DNA of 64,000 bases. Origin: Geobacteraceae bacterium. Its GTDB lineage: Bacteria; Desulfobacterota; Desulfuromonadia; Geobacterales; Pseudopelobacteraceae. A program made the position numbers and the translations under genes. Shown here in pieces: positions 28,951 through 37,391 of the stretch (the stretch's first letter is position 1; each line of letters opens with the position of its first letter). The notes beneath the pieces are model-generated. The model had not been told where the DNA came from, ran no database searches, and was given only the letters and a program-made list of their open reading frames with translations. The DNA is taken from assembly GCA_027404165.1 (NCBI GenBank), contig DAHZCG010000004.1, positions 65,354 to 129,353 of the forward strand, read 5' to 3'.

Positions 28951-28980
28951 TTGACAAGATAAAGAAACTTGCCATATAAG
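28951..28980 (+). promoter_or_regulatory. merR2 promoter
   Basis: -35 TTGACA (28951-28956), an 18-bp spacer and -10 TATAAG (28975-28980), 24 bases before the ATG at 29004. A second TTGACATTAA at 28986-28995 runs into the Shine-Dalgarno and resembles half of the shared regulon motif, so a bound regulator could block the transcript start or ribosome site. Confidence 0.6.
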
Positions 28981-29003
28981 GATAGTTGACATTAAGGAGA
29001 AGT

Positions 29004-29402
29004 ATGAGATTAAGCAATGAAGAACATATGCAGATAAGCGACTTGGCAGAGGAATTGAACATCACGACACGGACAATCCGGCTGTATGAAAAGATGGGGC
29101 TTGTCGACCCCCCCAAGCGGACAGAGGGCAAGGTACGGTATTATGAAAAGGGGGATATCAAGCGTTTTAAATTCGTACTGAAGGTAAAGGAACTCGGTCT
29201 CACTCTTGAAGAGATGAAGGAACTGGCTGACCTGTTCGACAAGGAGCAGAAGGTCCCGGAAAAGATCATGCCGCGCCTGATAGAACTGCTTGGCACGCAT
29301 TTAAACAGCATCAAACAGAAGGTTGCAACCCTCCAGTCCCTTGAAAAGGATATCACGGCCTATCGTCACAGAATTGTCGATGAATTCAATCTTATTAAAT
29401 AG
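29004..29402 (+). CDS. MerR-family regulator 2
   Basis: ATG at 29004 follows AAGGAG by five bases; the upstream TTG at 28986 is rejected. The protein has 132 residues: the MerR winged helix (MQISDLAEELNITTRTIRLYEKMGL, RFKFVLKVKELGLTLEEMKEL) and a coiled coil ending QSLEKDITAYRHRIVDEF. It is a clear paralogue of MerR1, with an extra short N-terminus and no metal-binding cysteines. The pair sits between operons C and D. They may share the 16-bp operator and differ in the acyl-CoA effector. The gene is convergent with the enoyl-CoA hydratase gene. Confidence 0.9.
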   Translation: MRLSNEEHMQISDLAEELNITTRTIRLYEKMGLVDPPKRTEGKVRYYEKGDIKRFKFVLKVKELGLTLEEMKELADLFDKEQKVPEKIMPRLIELLGTHLNSIKQKVATLQSLEKDITAYRHRIVDEFNLIK

Positions 29403-29531
29403 CCACAGTACCCACGTTATATTTTAATTCACCAGCGGCACCAGGTCACAAGATCTATTTACCGCGATGTCGCCCATCCTTTTTGCCCCTGTACATTGTT
29501 TCATCCCACGGGCAATAGCGGCATGACCTGC

Positions 29532-30308
29532 CTAATTGAATCGAAAAAAATCCGGTTTCCTCCGCTGCATGAAGGCCTGCAGCGCCTCTGCCGCTTCAGG
29601 TGACTTCAGGCGGACCGTGAACTGTTTCCCCTCTTCGGCGATGGTTTCCCGCAATTGTACGGTATAGTCACGCTTTAACAGCTCCTTGGCCAGACGCACG
29701 GCAGCCGCCGGTTGGGCTGCCAGCTGCAGCGCCCTGCTCCGGGCTAAAGCCTGCACATCGCCGTCCGGACAGACCTCGGTAACGATCCCGACGCGCTGCG
29801 CCTTCTCCGCATTGAATGCCTCACCCAGAAGCAGCAGTTCGGCAGCCCGCTGGTGTCCCATTATCCGTGGGAGGAGAAGCGTTGAGCCGGCCTCGGGACA
29901 GAGCCCCAGATTAACGAACGGCATCTGGAAGGTGGCGCTGTTACCAACATAGACCAGATCGCAGTGCAGCAGCATCGTGACGCCGATCCCGACCGCCAGG
30001 CCATTGACCGCTGCCACCAGCGGTTTGCGCGCTTCGCTGATCGCGCTGAGAAACTGCATGACCGGACTTTCCGGGCCGGTCGGCGGCGCAGACAGAAAGT
30101 CGGTCAGGTCATTACCGCTGGTAAAGCATTCATCCCCACCGCTGATCAGGATTACCCGGACGGTGTCATCACGGTCTGCCGCCCTGAGATTATCCGCCAG
30201 AGTCTGGTACATGGCGAGATTCAGGGCATTTTTTTTGTCCGGCCGGTTGATGCGCAGGGTAAGGATGGCGTCACTTGTTTCGCTCTGGATCTGTTCGGTG
30301 CTGTTCAT
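29532..30308 (-). CDS. Enoyl-CoA hydratase/isomerase (crotonase fold)
   Basis: The protein has 258 residues from ATG 30308, with AAGGAG 11 bases upstream. A GTG at 30341 overlapping the thioesterase stop (GTGA) is an alternative. RINRPDKKNALNLAMYQTL begins the crotonase domain, and GGDECFTSGNDLTDF is the CoA/oxyanion-hole loop. The second catalytic segment reads LGLCPEAGSTLLLPRIMG, with an Asp/Glu arrangement more like delta-3,delta-2-enoyl-CoA isomerases and other divergent members than like classical hydratases. It is the last gene of operon D. Operon B lacks a crotonase, so this one, or the FadB-like protein, must serve C4 oxidation. Confidence 0.88.
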   Translation of the reverse strand: MNSTEQIQSETSDAILTLRINRPDKKNALNLAMYQTLADNLRAADRDDTVRVILISGGDECFTSGNDLTDFLSAPPTGPESPVMQFLSAISEARKPLVAAVNGLAVGIGVTMLLHCDLVYVGNSATFQMPFVNLGLCPEAGSTLLLPRIMGHQRAAELLLLGEAFNAEKAQRVGIVTEVCPDGDVQALARSRALQLAAQPAAAVRLAKELLKRDYTVQLRETIAEEGKQFTVRLKSPEAAEALQAFMQRRKPDFFRFN

Positions 30309-30337
30309 ATCGACATGTACTCCTTTATCGGCAATTG

Positions 30338-30724
30338 TCACGCCATCGCCTTGATGGTTTCGGGCAACGGTATTGGCACATTCTTGATGCTGTCAAAGCA
30401 GACCATTGTCGTGCGGGCGGTGGCGTAGGTTTTCTCGTGATCGTTATGGATCCGGTACTCCAGATCGAAGCTCGAACGCCCCGTTTTGGCCACCCAGAGC
30501 GTAACGATGACCTCGTCGTAGAGCATGATCGGAATTTTGAAGTCACACTCTGCCCGGGCAACAACGGTGAAAAGCCCCTCTGCCGTGACCTCTTTGAAGA
30601 AATCATGAAACAGCTTGACCCGTGCCGTTTCGAGGTAGGTGAAGTAGACGGCGCTGTTCACATGACCATAGGCGTCAAGGTCGGAAAATCGCAGTTCAAT
30701 GGGAGTTGAGTAGATCTGTGCCAT
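30338..30724 (-). CDS. Hotdog acyl-CoA thioesterase (4HBT/YbgC-like)
   Basis: This single hotdog domain of 128 residues has the active-site block RFSDLDAYGHVNSAVYFTYLETAR, where the Asp is the usual catalytic acid. It hydrolyses acyl-CoA and may release free acid or CoA when the beta-oxidation flow is blocked. AAGGAG lies nine bases before ATG. Its stop overlaps a potential GTG start of the enoyl-CoA hydratase gene, consistent with coupled translation in operon D. Confidence 0.9.
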   Translation of the reverse strand: MAQIYSTPIELRFSDLDAYGHVNSAVYFTYLETARVKLFHDFFKEVTAEGLFTVVARAECDFKIPIMLYDEVIVTLWVAKTGRSSFDLEYRIHNDHEKTYATARTTMVCFDSIKNVPIPLPETIKAMA

Positions 30725-30744
30725 AAGAGGTGACTCCTTGCCGA

Positions 30745-31299
30745 TTAATTGCCGAGCATCCCACTCTTCAGTGACGCGTCAGCCGGCTTGTCACCCAGAT
30801 ATATGGCAAGGACCGCCCTGCCGAGCTTTGCAGACGTGACAGTGCCAAGATGCTTGCCGTTATGACTGACGGAAACGCTGCCATCAGCCCCGATAGCCAG
30901 ATCAACAACATCGCCATGAATAAAATCAGCGGTGAATAACCCGAGGAATTTCTTCACTTCGGCGGATCCGGCCAGGTCGGGCGAGTTGTTCCTGAAACCT
31001 TCGTTGAAGGCTTCGATGATTTTTTCCTTGTCGACCTTTGAATGCAGAAAGTTCATCCTGATCAACTTGTTGCCGTTGTCACCGTATGCTTCTGCCGCGC
31101 TGGTCAGGTGCCTTGCAGCGTACAGAGATCCGATGTAGATCTTGAAGAAGAACTTTTTTCTGATTCCATATCCATTCAATTTCAACTGCTGACCATTAAC
31201 AGTTACCGTCTGAGCCACCTGCACCCCGGCTACTTCCACGGCGGACGATTGACTTGCAAAAAACAGGGTCAGAACAACTGCCACAAACAGATTCTTCAT
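30745..31299 (-). CDS. Chalcone-isomerase-like exported protein
   Basis: The protein has 184 residues from ATG 31299 (GGAG eight bases before). An N-terminal signal peptide ends around SQSSAVEVAG, so it is periplasmic. The rest is the chalcone-isomerase-like fold: VTVNGQQLKLNGYGIRKKFFFKIYIGSLYA and LIRMNFLHSKVDKEKIIEAFNEGF. Bacterial members lack flavonoid chemistry, and plant relatives of this non-catalytic type bind fatty acids. Its place inside a fatty-acid oxidation operon fits a periplasmic fatty-acid-binding role between FadL and the ligase. That role is inference. Confidence 0.85.
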   Translation of the reverse strand: MKNLFVAVVLTLFFASQSSAVEVAGVQVAQTVTVNGQQLKLNGYGIRKKFFFKIYIGSLYAARHLTSAAEAYGDNGNKLIRMNFLHSKVDKEKIIEAFNEGFRNNSPDLAGSAEVKKFLGLFTADFIHGDVVDLAIGADGSVSVSHNGKHLGTVTSAKLGRAVLAIYLGDKPADASLKSGMLGN

Positions 31300-31323
31300 A
31301 ATCACATCTCCTGGTGCGTAAGT

Positions 31324-33327
31324 TCAGCAGATCTCACGACCGGCTGTAAAACCTTGATGGATGGCGTCGAACACCATGGCTGGCTGAACGGCGTCCCCCA
31401 CAATACGAAACGGAATACCGCTTGTTTCAACTATTTCCCGGAGTGAATTATTGGAGCGCGTGCCGACGGCAAGTACGACAGAGTCGGCCGGAATATCCTC
31501 ACGCGTCCCATCGCACTCGATTCTGACGCAATCCGGCATAATTTCAATGACCTTTGCCGTGGCCCGGGTCTTAACGCCATACCGCTCCACATCCTGCATC
31601 ATCCCCCAGCGGGTGCTCTTGCCGAAGTTTTTGCCCAGTTCTCCCAGCATTTCGATCACGGTGACCTCCGTGCTGCCATGTATGGCCAGCTCATAAAGTG
31701 CTTCGACCGATTCGGCCCCATGAACCAGCAAAAACTTGAGCGCGTCACCCGAAAGGGTACCTTTCTCCGCCAGCAGCAGCGCCGTTTCGATTCCGACCGC
31801 CCCTCCGCCGATTACGACCACGTGCTTTCCTGTTGTGACAGACTTGGTCAGCACGTCCCAGGCCTGGACAACGTGCGGCAGATCAGCACCCGGAATTGGC
31901 GGCGTAATCGGCAAACCGCCTGCGGCAAGAATTATAGCGTCAGGATGTGAAGTTTGAAAAAACTGGTCATCAACAGTGGAATTAAGCACAACCGTAGCGC
32001 CTGATAATTGCAGCTGTCGCTCCAGATCCGCCGCCAGTTCCATAAACTCTTCGCGCCCTGGAGGCGCGCCCGCAAGAAGGAGCTGTCCACCGAGGTGGTT
32101 GCCAGATTCATGGAGCGTCACACGGTGGCCCCGCTCAGCGGCGGAAATAGCCGCGCTCATTCCGGCCGCGCCGCCGCCGATAACGGCAACGTTCAACGGC
32201 GTGTCACTCCTGGTAATCTTCCGAATCCGTTCATACCCGGCGCGCGGGTTGCAAAGGCATTCCACCGCCTTCATCTTGAAAAGGTTGTCGAAGCACCCCT
32301 GCCCGCACGCCACGCAATGAACTATGTCTGCCTCATGGCGGCTGCGGGCTTTCTCCGGGAAGTACGGATCGGCTATCAGCGCCCTTCCGACCGCCACCAT
32401 GTCACAATAGCCGTCTGCGATCATCTCCCGGGCCAGATCCGGGTCATTGATGCGATGGCTGGCGATGACCGGTATGGCGACCAGCCTCTTGATGCTGCGG
32501 GCCAGATAGCCGAAGACGCCGCGGGGTACTTCGGTGACGATCTGCGGCACCTGCGCTTCGTGCCACCCGACATTGATGCAGAGTGCATTCACCCCGGCCG
32601 CTGCCAGCCTGAGCGCATAATCCTGCAGTTCCGCGCGGCTGGAGCCACCCTTCATGAATTCGTTGCCGTTCATCCTGACCAGCAGCGGAAACTCCTCGCC
32701 GACGGCTGAACGGACCGCTGCAATGACTTCCAGACCGAAGCGGATACGATTGTTAAAGTCGCCACCGTAGCGGTCGGTCCGTTTGTTGGTGAGCGGGGAG
32801 AGGAATTGGCTGATCAGGTAGCCGGTGCCTGACAGTATTTCGACCGCATCGAAGCCTGATTCTTTAACGCGGCGCGCCGCCTGGGCAAATGAGTCGATGA
32901 TCTCCTCTATTTCGGGAATCTCCAGCTCACGGGGTGTCTCTCTTGTCAGACGGGATGCAATTGCCGAGGGTGCCACCGGCTGTTTGCCGCCGGTCAGCAT
33001 CGAATGATTGTACCGCCCGGCGTGGTTCAGCTGCACCGAGGAACGGGCGCCGTTGTCTCTGATCGCGGTCGCCAGACGGGTCAGTCCCGGGATGTAGCTA
33101 TCCTTGTGCGCGCCGATATTGCCGGGGTTGCCGGAAAGCTCATCGACGGTGGCATACCCTACGGTGATCATGCCGGCACCGCCGCGAGCCCGTTCGGCGT
33201 AGAAATCAACCAAACGGTCGCTGACCGCATAATTGACGGCCATATTCATGTGCATGGCCGGCATGAAGATGCGGTTCCTGACCTCCAAGCGGTTGATGGT
33301 TATCGGCTCAAAAAGCGGGTCGATCAT
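31324..33327 (-). CDS. NADH:flavin oxidoreductase / 2,4-dienoyl-CoA reductase-like (OYE + Fe-S + FAD)
   Basis: ATG at 33327 after GGGAG gives 667 residues. The N-terminal old-yellow-enzyme FMN barrel (LFEPITINRLEVRNRI, about 1-350) leads to a [4Fe-4S] site (CVACGQGC, ECLCNPRAG). It is followed by FAD and NAD Rossmann domains (VIGGGAAGMSAAISAAERG and VVIGGGAVGIETALLLAEKG). This is the FadH architecture, which removes conjugated double bases of unsaturated acyl-CoAs, but trimethylamine-dehydrogenase-like and enoate-reductase members share it. Operon context favours unsaturated fatty-acyl-CoA. Its start overlaps the end of the MBL gene by 20 bases. Confidence 0.9.
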   Translation of the reverse strand: MIDPLFEPITINRLEVRNRIFMPAMHMNMAVNYAVSDRLVDFYAERARGGAGMITVGYATVDELSGNPGNIGAHKDSYIPGLTRLATAIRDNGARSSVQLNHAGRYNHSMLTGGKQPVAPSAIASRLTRETPRELEIPEIEEIIDSFAQAARRVKESGFDAVEILSGTGYLISQFLSPLTNKRTDRYGGDFNNRIRFGLEVIAAVRSAVGEEFPLLVRMNGNEFMKGGSSRAELQDYALRLAAAGVNALCINVGWHEAQVPQIVTEVPRGVFGYLARSIKRLVAIPVIASHRINDPDLAREMIADGYCDMVAVGRALIADPYFPEKARSRHEADIVHCVACGQGCFDNLFKMKAVECLCNPRAGYERIRKITRSDTPLNVAVIGGGAAGMSAAISAAERGHRVTLHESGNHLGGQLLLAGAPPGREEFMELAADLERQLQLSGATVVLNSTVDDQFFQTSHPDAIILAAGGLPITPPIPGADLPHVVQAWDVLTKSVTTGKHVVVIGGGAVGIETALLLAEKGTLSGDALKFLLVHGAESVEALYELAIHGSTEVTVIEMLGELGKNFGKSTRWGMMQDVERYGVKTRATAKVIEIMPDCVRIECDGTREDIPADSVVLAVGTRSNNSLREIVETSGIPFRIVGDAVQPAMVFDAIHQGFTAGREIC

Positions 33328-34276
33328 AGCTTTCTCCCTTCTGCACAACTGCCTCATACCGATCTCTTATCGCGTCAAACAGCCCGATCTGTTCCAGTGA
33401 GGCTTTGAGCAGAGCGGGATTTTCAAGAAAATCCAGCATGAAGACAATTTCTGATATCTTCAGATAGATAAAAAAAGGTTCCGTCAGCCTCCCTTTGAAT
33501 ATCTTCTCGATTATTTCGTGCATATCCAGCCCTCTGAATGGGGACAACTGTACAACTCGTTCCAATAACGTTGTGACGTAGAAGAGAATCGCTTCATCAA
33601 CACCGGGCACATATTGGCGGTGCCCAGGCATAATCCGACGTCCGCGCAGCTGTACCAGATTGAGTAGAGAGCTGCAGTAGGCATCGTAGTTTTTGAACCG
33701 TTGTGAAAAATCGTCCAGATCAATATCAAGAAGAGGCGCCTGAAAGATGTTCCGCAGGAGAATGTCACCGGTAACGGCCGCATCTCCGACCAGATACACC
33801 AGGTCACTCTGGGAATGACCCGGACAGGCCAGATAGCTGATGCCCATTCCGGACAATTCTTCACGTTCCTCCACAACACTGAATCGCTCCGGTATGGCCA
33901 GGAAGAGTTTGTTCCGCTCGAACGATTCTCTCAATTGAACAGTGAAATCACCTCCAAAACCGTACCCGCTTAACAGATCACCCATCCGCCCCATCCGCTC
34001 GGCGTGACGCCTGAATTTTGCGGCGTCCTTGCGCGGGATGAATATCTCCGCGTCACTGTTCTGCAGGACAAAATTGGCCAGACCATAGTGATCAACATGA
34101 CAATGGGTGATGAAGAGGTATTTCAGGCGTTTGAGATTAATATTCTCCAGCAGATATGCTTCGCCTCCGGTTGTCGGGGGACCGGTATCAAACAGCGCAA
34201 GCCCGTCGTCAAGCTCGGTGCTGTAGAAGTGAACATCCCCTACCATGTAGGGGGTCTGTACGGTATGCTGGCGCAT
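33308..34276 (-). CDS. Metallo-beta-lactamase-fold hydrolase
   Basis: The protein has 322 residues. The metal site THCHVDHYG (HxHxDH) and ACPGHSQSDLVYLVGDAAVTGD supply the binuclear ligands. The C-terminal 100 residues form a helical extension typical of thioesterase or lactonase-like MBL proteins. In this operon an acyl-CoA or acyl-thioester hydrolase role is plausible, but the substrate is not shown by the sequence. GGAG precedes the ATG. The end overlaps the dienoyl-CoA-reductase-like gene by 20 bases, which implies tight co-expression. Confidence 0.88.
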   Translation of the reverse strand: MRQHTVQTPYMVGDVHFYSTELDDGLALFDTGPPTTGGEAYLLENINLKRLKYLFITHCHVDHYGLANFVLQNSDAEIFIPRKDAAKFRRHAERMGRMGDLLSGYGFGGDFTVQLRESFERNKLFLAIPERFSVVEEREELSGMGISYLACPGHSQSDLVYLVGDAAVTGDILLRNIFQAPLLDIDLDDFSQRFKNYDAYCSSLLNLVQLRGRRIMPGHRQYVPGVDEAILFYVTTLLERVVQLSPFRGLDMHEIIEKIFKGRLTEPFFIYLKISEIVFMLDFLENPALLKASLEQIGLFDAIRDRYEAVVQKGESYDRPAF

Positions 34277-34320
34277 GGAACTCCGGGAGGGGGCGACCGA
34301 ACCGGCCGCCCCCTGATGAT

Positions 34321-36099
34321 CTAAAAAATGTACTTATCCGCTTCAATAGAGGCTGCCGCCAGTTGGCGTTTTGCCTTGAGCAGTCCGGTGGCATCATATT
34401 TGGTGAACCTGCGAATGCCGGCGAGCAGCATGGTCAGTGTATCCCCTTCCTCGATGTAGTAGGCTGCCCGGCGTGCAGCAGAGGCGGCTTTTTCCGTGGC
34501 ATTAAAGGTAAAAATCTTCACGGCCGAGTTTATGGCTGCCTGCTTGCTCTCGCTCAATTTCGGCAGGATCTTTTCAGCGCGTAGCACGACGCTTTCGATG
34601 GCAAAGATGTTGATCGCCAGATCAGCGACAGCCAGCAGGATCTCCTGTTCGTCCTTGATCCTGTCCATGAATTTCTGCACGCCGCTGCCGGCCAGCACCA
34701 GGAAGGCCTGTTTCAGGCTGGCAATCAGCGCTTTCTCTGCAGCAAACGGCACCGCATCGTCCAGCTCGTCAAAAGAGGGTGACATTAGCGATTCAAAGGC
34801 TTTCATCGCCTCTTTCTGGAGCGGGATTTCCCCTTTCATGGCGCGGCGCAGGATAATGCCGGGGATCAGCAGCCGGTTGATCTCGTTGGTTCCTTCCCAG
34901 ATCCGGTTGATCCGTTCGTCGCGGTAGTAGCCTTCGGCGGCGTATTCCTGGATAAAACCATAGCCGCCGTGGATCTGCACGACCTTGTCAACCACATCGG
35001 CCAGCACTTCGCTGCAAAAGACCTTGGCAATGGCGCATTCGACTGAATACTCCTCGATCCCCTGCTGATAGGTTTCGTAGTAGTTATCGGTTCCTTTTGG
35101 CAGGGTGGCGAGGCGATCGTCGATCAGACCGGCCAGGCGGTAGACGAGCGATTCCGAAGCAAAAATGGCGGCGGCCATGTCGGCAATTTTTTCCTGGATG
35201 GCTCCGAATGTGCCGATGGTGACGCCGAAGGCTTTGCGTTCGTTGGCGTATTTGATTCCGGTGGCAAGCGAAACCTTGGCCGCGCCGGTAACTGCGGCCC
35301 CCAGCTTGAAGCGTCCGACATTGAGGACGTTGAAGGCGATCTTGTGCCCCTTGCCGATTTCGCCCAGCAGATTTTCCACCGGCACCTTGGCGTCTTGCAG
35401 GATGATCTGGGTGGTTGATGAACCCCGTACCCCCATTTTGTTCTCTTCCGGCCCGACGCTCAGCCCTTCGGTGGTTCGCTCGACCAAAAAGCCGGTGAAG
35501 TGCTGTTTATCGATCTTGGCGAAGATGGTGTAGAGATCGGCAATGCCGCCGTTGGTGATGAACTGCTTGGTGCCGTTGAGGATATAGTATTTGCCGTCGG
35601 CAGAAAGCGTGGCGGAAGCAGTGGCCCCCAGCGCATCACTTCCCGAGCCCGGTTCGGTCAGGCAGTAGGCCGCAATCCACTCGCCGGAAATTATCTTGCC
35701 AAGATATTTTTCTTTTTGTGCCTTTGTGCCGTAATAAACGAGCGGCAATGTGCCAATGCCGGTATGGGCTGAATAGGTTACAGAAAACGAGCCGGCCTGG
35801 GCCAGCTTTTCAGCCGCCAGCATGCTTGTCGCCTTGTCCAGTTCGAGGCCGCCGTACTCCTCCGGGGCATCGATCATGAGCAGGCCAAGGTCACCGCATT
35901 TCTTCATCAGCTCAACCGTCAGTGGCAGATTGTGATGTTCAATCTCTTCGCGAAGAGGGAGAACCTCATTCAGGACGAACTGCTCGGTGGTATCACCGAT
36001 CTGTCGCTGTTCATCAGTGAAATCCTCCGGCGTGAAGACATCATTTTTATCAGTTGCAGTGATCAGATATTCGGCACCTTTAAATAGTTTTGAAGCCAT
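34321..36099 (-). CDS. Long-type acyl-CoA dehydrogenase with C-terminal extension (FadE/VLCAD-like)
   Basis: ATG at 36099 after GAGGTG gives 592 residues; the longer frame covers an intergenic hairpin and is rejected. The core has CLTEPGSGSDALGA, NVGRFKLGAAVTGAAK, NERKAFGVTIG and VQIHGGYGFIQEY. The catalytic Glu lies in NRIWEGTNEINRLLIPG. A further helical domain of about 170 residues (FESLMSPSFDELDDAVP to the end) is like that of very-long-chain and Bacillus FadE-type enzymes. It oxidises medium or long acyl-CoA and donates electrons to ETF. Its neighbours are the thiolase and the FadB-like genes. Confidence 0.93.
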   Translation of the reverse strand: MASKLFKGAEYLITATDKNDVFTPEDFTDEQRQIGDTTEQFVLNEVLPLREEIEHHNLPLTVELMKKCGDLGLLMIDAPEEYGGLELDKATSMLAAEKLAQAGSFSVTYSAHTGIGTLPLVYYGTKAQKEKYLGKIISGEWIAAYCLTEPGSGSDALGATASATLSADGKYYILNGTKQFITNGGIADLYTIFAKIDKQHFTGFLVERTTEGLSVGPEENKMGVRGSSTTQIILQDAKVPVENLLGEIGKGHKIAFNVLNVGRFKLGAAVTGAAKVSLATGIKYANERKAFGVTIGTFGAIQEKIADMAAAIFASESLVYRLAGLIDDRLATLPKGTDNYYETYQQGIEEYSVECAIAKVFCSEVLADVVDKVVQIHGGYGFIQEYAAEGYYRDERINRIWEGTNEINRLLIPGIILRRAMKGEIPLQKEAMKAFESLMSPSFDELDDAVPFAAEKALIASLKQAFLVLAGSGVQKFMDRIKDEQEILLAVADLAINIFAIESVVLRAEKILPKLSESKQAAINSAVKIFTFNATEKAASAARRAAYYIEEGDTLTMLLAGIRRFTKYDATGLLKAKRQLAAASIEADKYIF

Positions 36100-36120
36100 G
36101 GTTTCACCTCGTTTTGTGTA

Positions 36121-36157
36121 TTTTTTTAGTCTCCCCCGTATTGAAAGGGGGGAGCCA
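36121..36157. repeat. Intercistronic hairpin repeat, copy 1
   Basis: TTTTTTAGTCTCCCCC, a short loop and GAAAGGGGGGAGCC lie between the thiolase stop and the acyl-CoA dehydrogenase start. Copy 2 at 37352-37384 has almost the same sequence in the same orientation. On the minus (transcribed) strand it is a G-rich/C-rich hairpin followed by A residues, unlike a standard terminator. Confidence 0.6.
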
Positions 36158-36163
36158 AGATCC

Positions 36164-37336
36164 CTACACCTTCTCAAAAATCCCCGCTGCACCCATACCG
36201 CCGCCGATACACATCGACACGATGCCGTAGCGGGTATCGGTGCGCTGCATCTCATGGAGAATGTTGGCGGTCAGTTTGGCTCCGGTACACCCGAGCGGGT
36301 GACCAAGGGCGATCGCCCCGCCGTTTACGTTGACGCGGGCCGGATCGAGACCCAACTCCTTGACGCAGGCCAGCGCTTGGGCCGCAAAGGCTTCATTCAA
36401 CTCGATCAACCCGATTTCGTCCAGCGTCAGGCCGGCCAGCTTCAGCGCGGCAGGGATGGCAGCGATCGGACCAATGCCCATCAATTCCGGTGGCACCCCT
36501 TTGACCGCAAAGGCGACGAAGCGTGCCAAGGCCTTTTTACCGATCTTTTCAAGGTACTCCTCCGAGACTACCAGCACCGCTGCGGCGCCGTCGGTCATCT
36601 GGGATGAGTTGCCGGCGGTAACCGTGCCGGTCGCCTTGAAGGCCGGTTTCAATCTGGCCAGTCCGGCTGCCGTGGTGTCGCTCCGGACTCCGTCATCGGT
36701 ATCGACCAGTTCTGTGCTCCGTTTCATTTTCCCGTTTACCAGGGCGCACTGTTCCACTTCCACCGGGATGATCTCGTCCTTGAATTTCCCGGCTGCGATG
36801 GCGGCAGCGGCCTTTGCATGGCTTGCGGCGGCAAAGGCGTCCTGCTCTTCCCGGGTGACATCGTATTTATCCGCAACCAGCTCCGCAGTGATCCCCATCG
36901 AGGCGAAGGCTTCCGGCCAGCTCGCCATCAGAGTGGGGTTGGCACTGTACTTGACGCCACCCATCGGAATCATGGTCATGCTCTCGGCGCCACCGGCAAT
37001 GATGCAATCGGCAAAACCGGCCATGATCCGCTCCGCCGCCGAAGCGATTGTCTGCAGGCCGGAAGAGCAGAAGCGGTTGACCGTCTGGGCCGGGACTTCA
37101 ACCGGCACACCGGCCTTCATCGCTGCCACGCGGGCAAAGTTCATCCCCTGCTCCGCTTCGGGAAAAGCGCAGCCAATGATGATATCTTCAACATCGTGCG
37201 GATCAATGCCCGTTCTCTCCAGCAGCCCCTTTATTGCGGCGGCAGCCAGATCGTCCGGCCGGACATCCTTCAACTTCCCTTTTTTTGCGCGGCAGCCGGG
37301 GGTGCGATAGGCAGCCAGAATATATGCGTTTCTCAT
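36164..37336 (-). CDS. fadA: Acetyl-CoA C-acyltransferase (3-ketoacyl-CoA thiolase)
   Basis: ATG at 37336 after GGAGG gives 391 residues. The nucleophile Cys lies in VNRFCSSGLQTIASA, with INEAFAAQAL nearer the C-terminus. The other catalytic His and Cys are in ALGHPLGCTGAKL and VSMCIGGGMGAAGIFEKV. GAESMTMIPMGG and LMASWPEAFASMG are typical of FadA/FadI-type enzymes acting on longer 3-ketoacyl-CoA. It is encoded with the FadB-like multifunctional protein and the long acyl-CoA dehydrogenase, giving a complete long-chain cycle. Confidence 0.94.
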   Translation of the reverse strand: MRNAYILAAYRTPGCRAKKGKLKDVRPDDLAAAAIKGLLERTGIDPHDVEDIIIGCAFPEAEQGMNFARVAAMKAGVPVEVPAQTVNRFCSSGLQTIASAAERIMAGFADCIIAGGAESMTMIPMGGVKYSANPTLMASWPEAFASMGITAELVADKYDVTREEQDAFAAASHAKAAAAIAAGKFKDEIIPVEVEQCALVNGKMKRSTELVDTDDGVRSDTTAAGLARLKPAFKATGTVTAGNSSQMTDGAAAVLVVSEEYLEKIGKKALARFVAFAVKGVPPELMGIGPIAAIPAALKLAGLTLDEIGLIELNEAFAAQALACVKELGLDPARVNVNGGAIALGHPLGCTGAKLTANILHEMQRTDTRYGIVSMCIGGGMGAAGIFEKV

Positions 37337-37351
37337 GTATGACCTCCGTAA

Positions 37352-37384
37352 TTTTTTAGTCCCCCTTTCTGAAAGGGGGGAGCC
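37352..37384. repeat. Intercistronic hairpin repeat, copy 2
   Basis: TTTTTTAGT followed by CCCCCTTTC-t-GAAAGGGGG (stem 37361-37379) and GAGCC, between the FadB-like stop and the thiolase start. It closely matches copy 1, about 1.2 kb away. Two copies flanking one gene inside an operon suggest a small dispersed repeat or an mRNA-stability element. Confidence 0.65.
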
Positions 37385-37391
37385 TATCACC

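Noticed and set aside
36330..37310. 326-codon plus-strand ORF
   Set aside because: Antisense to the thiolase gene, with Ser/Ala-rich shadow composition and no ribosome site.
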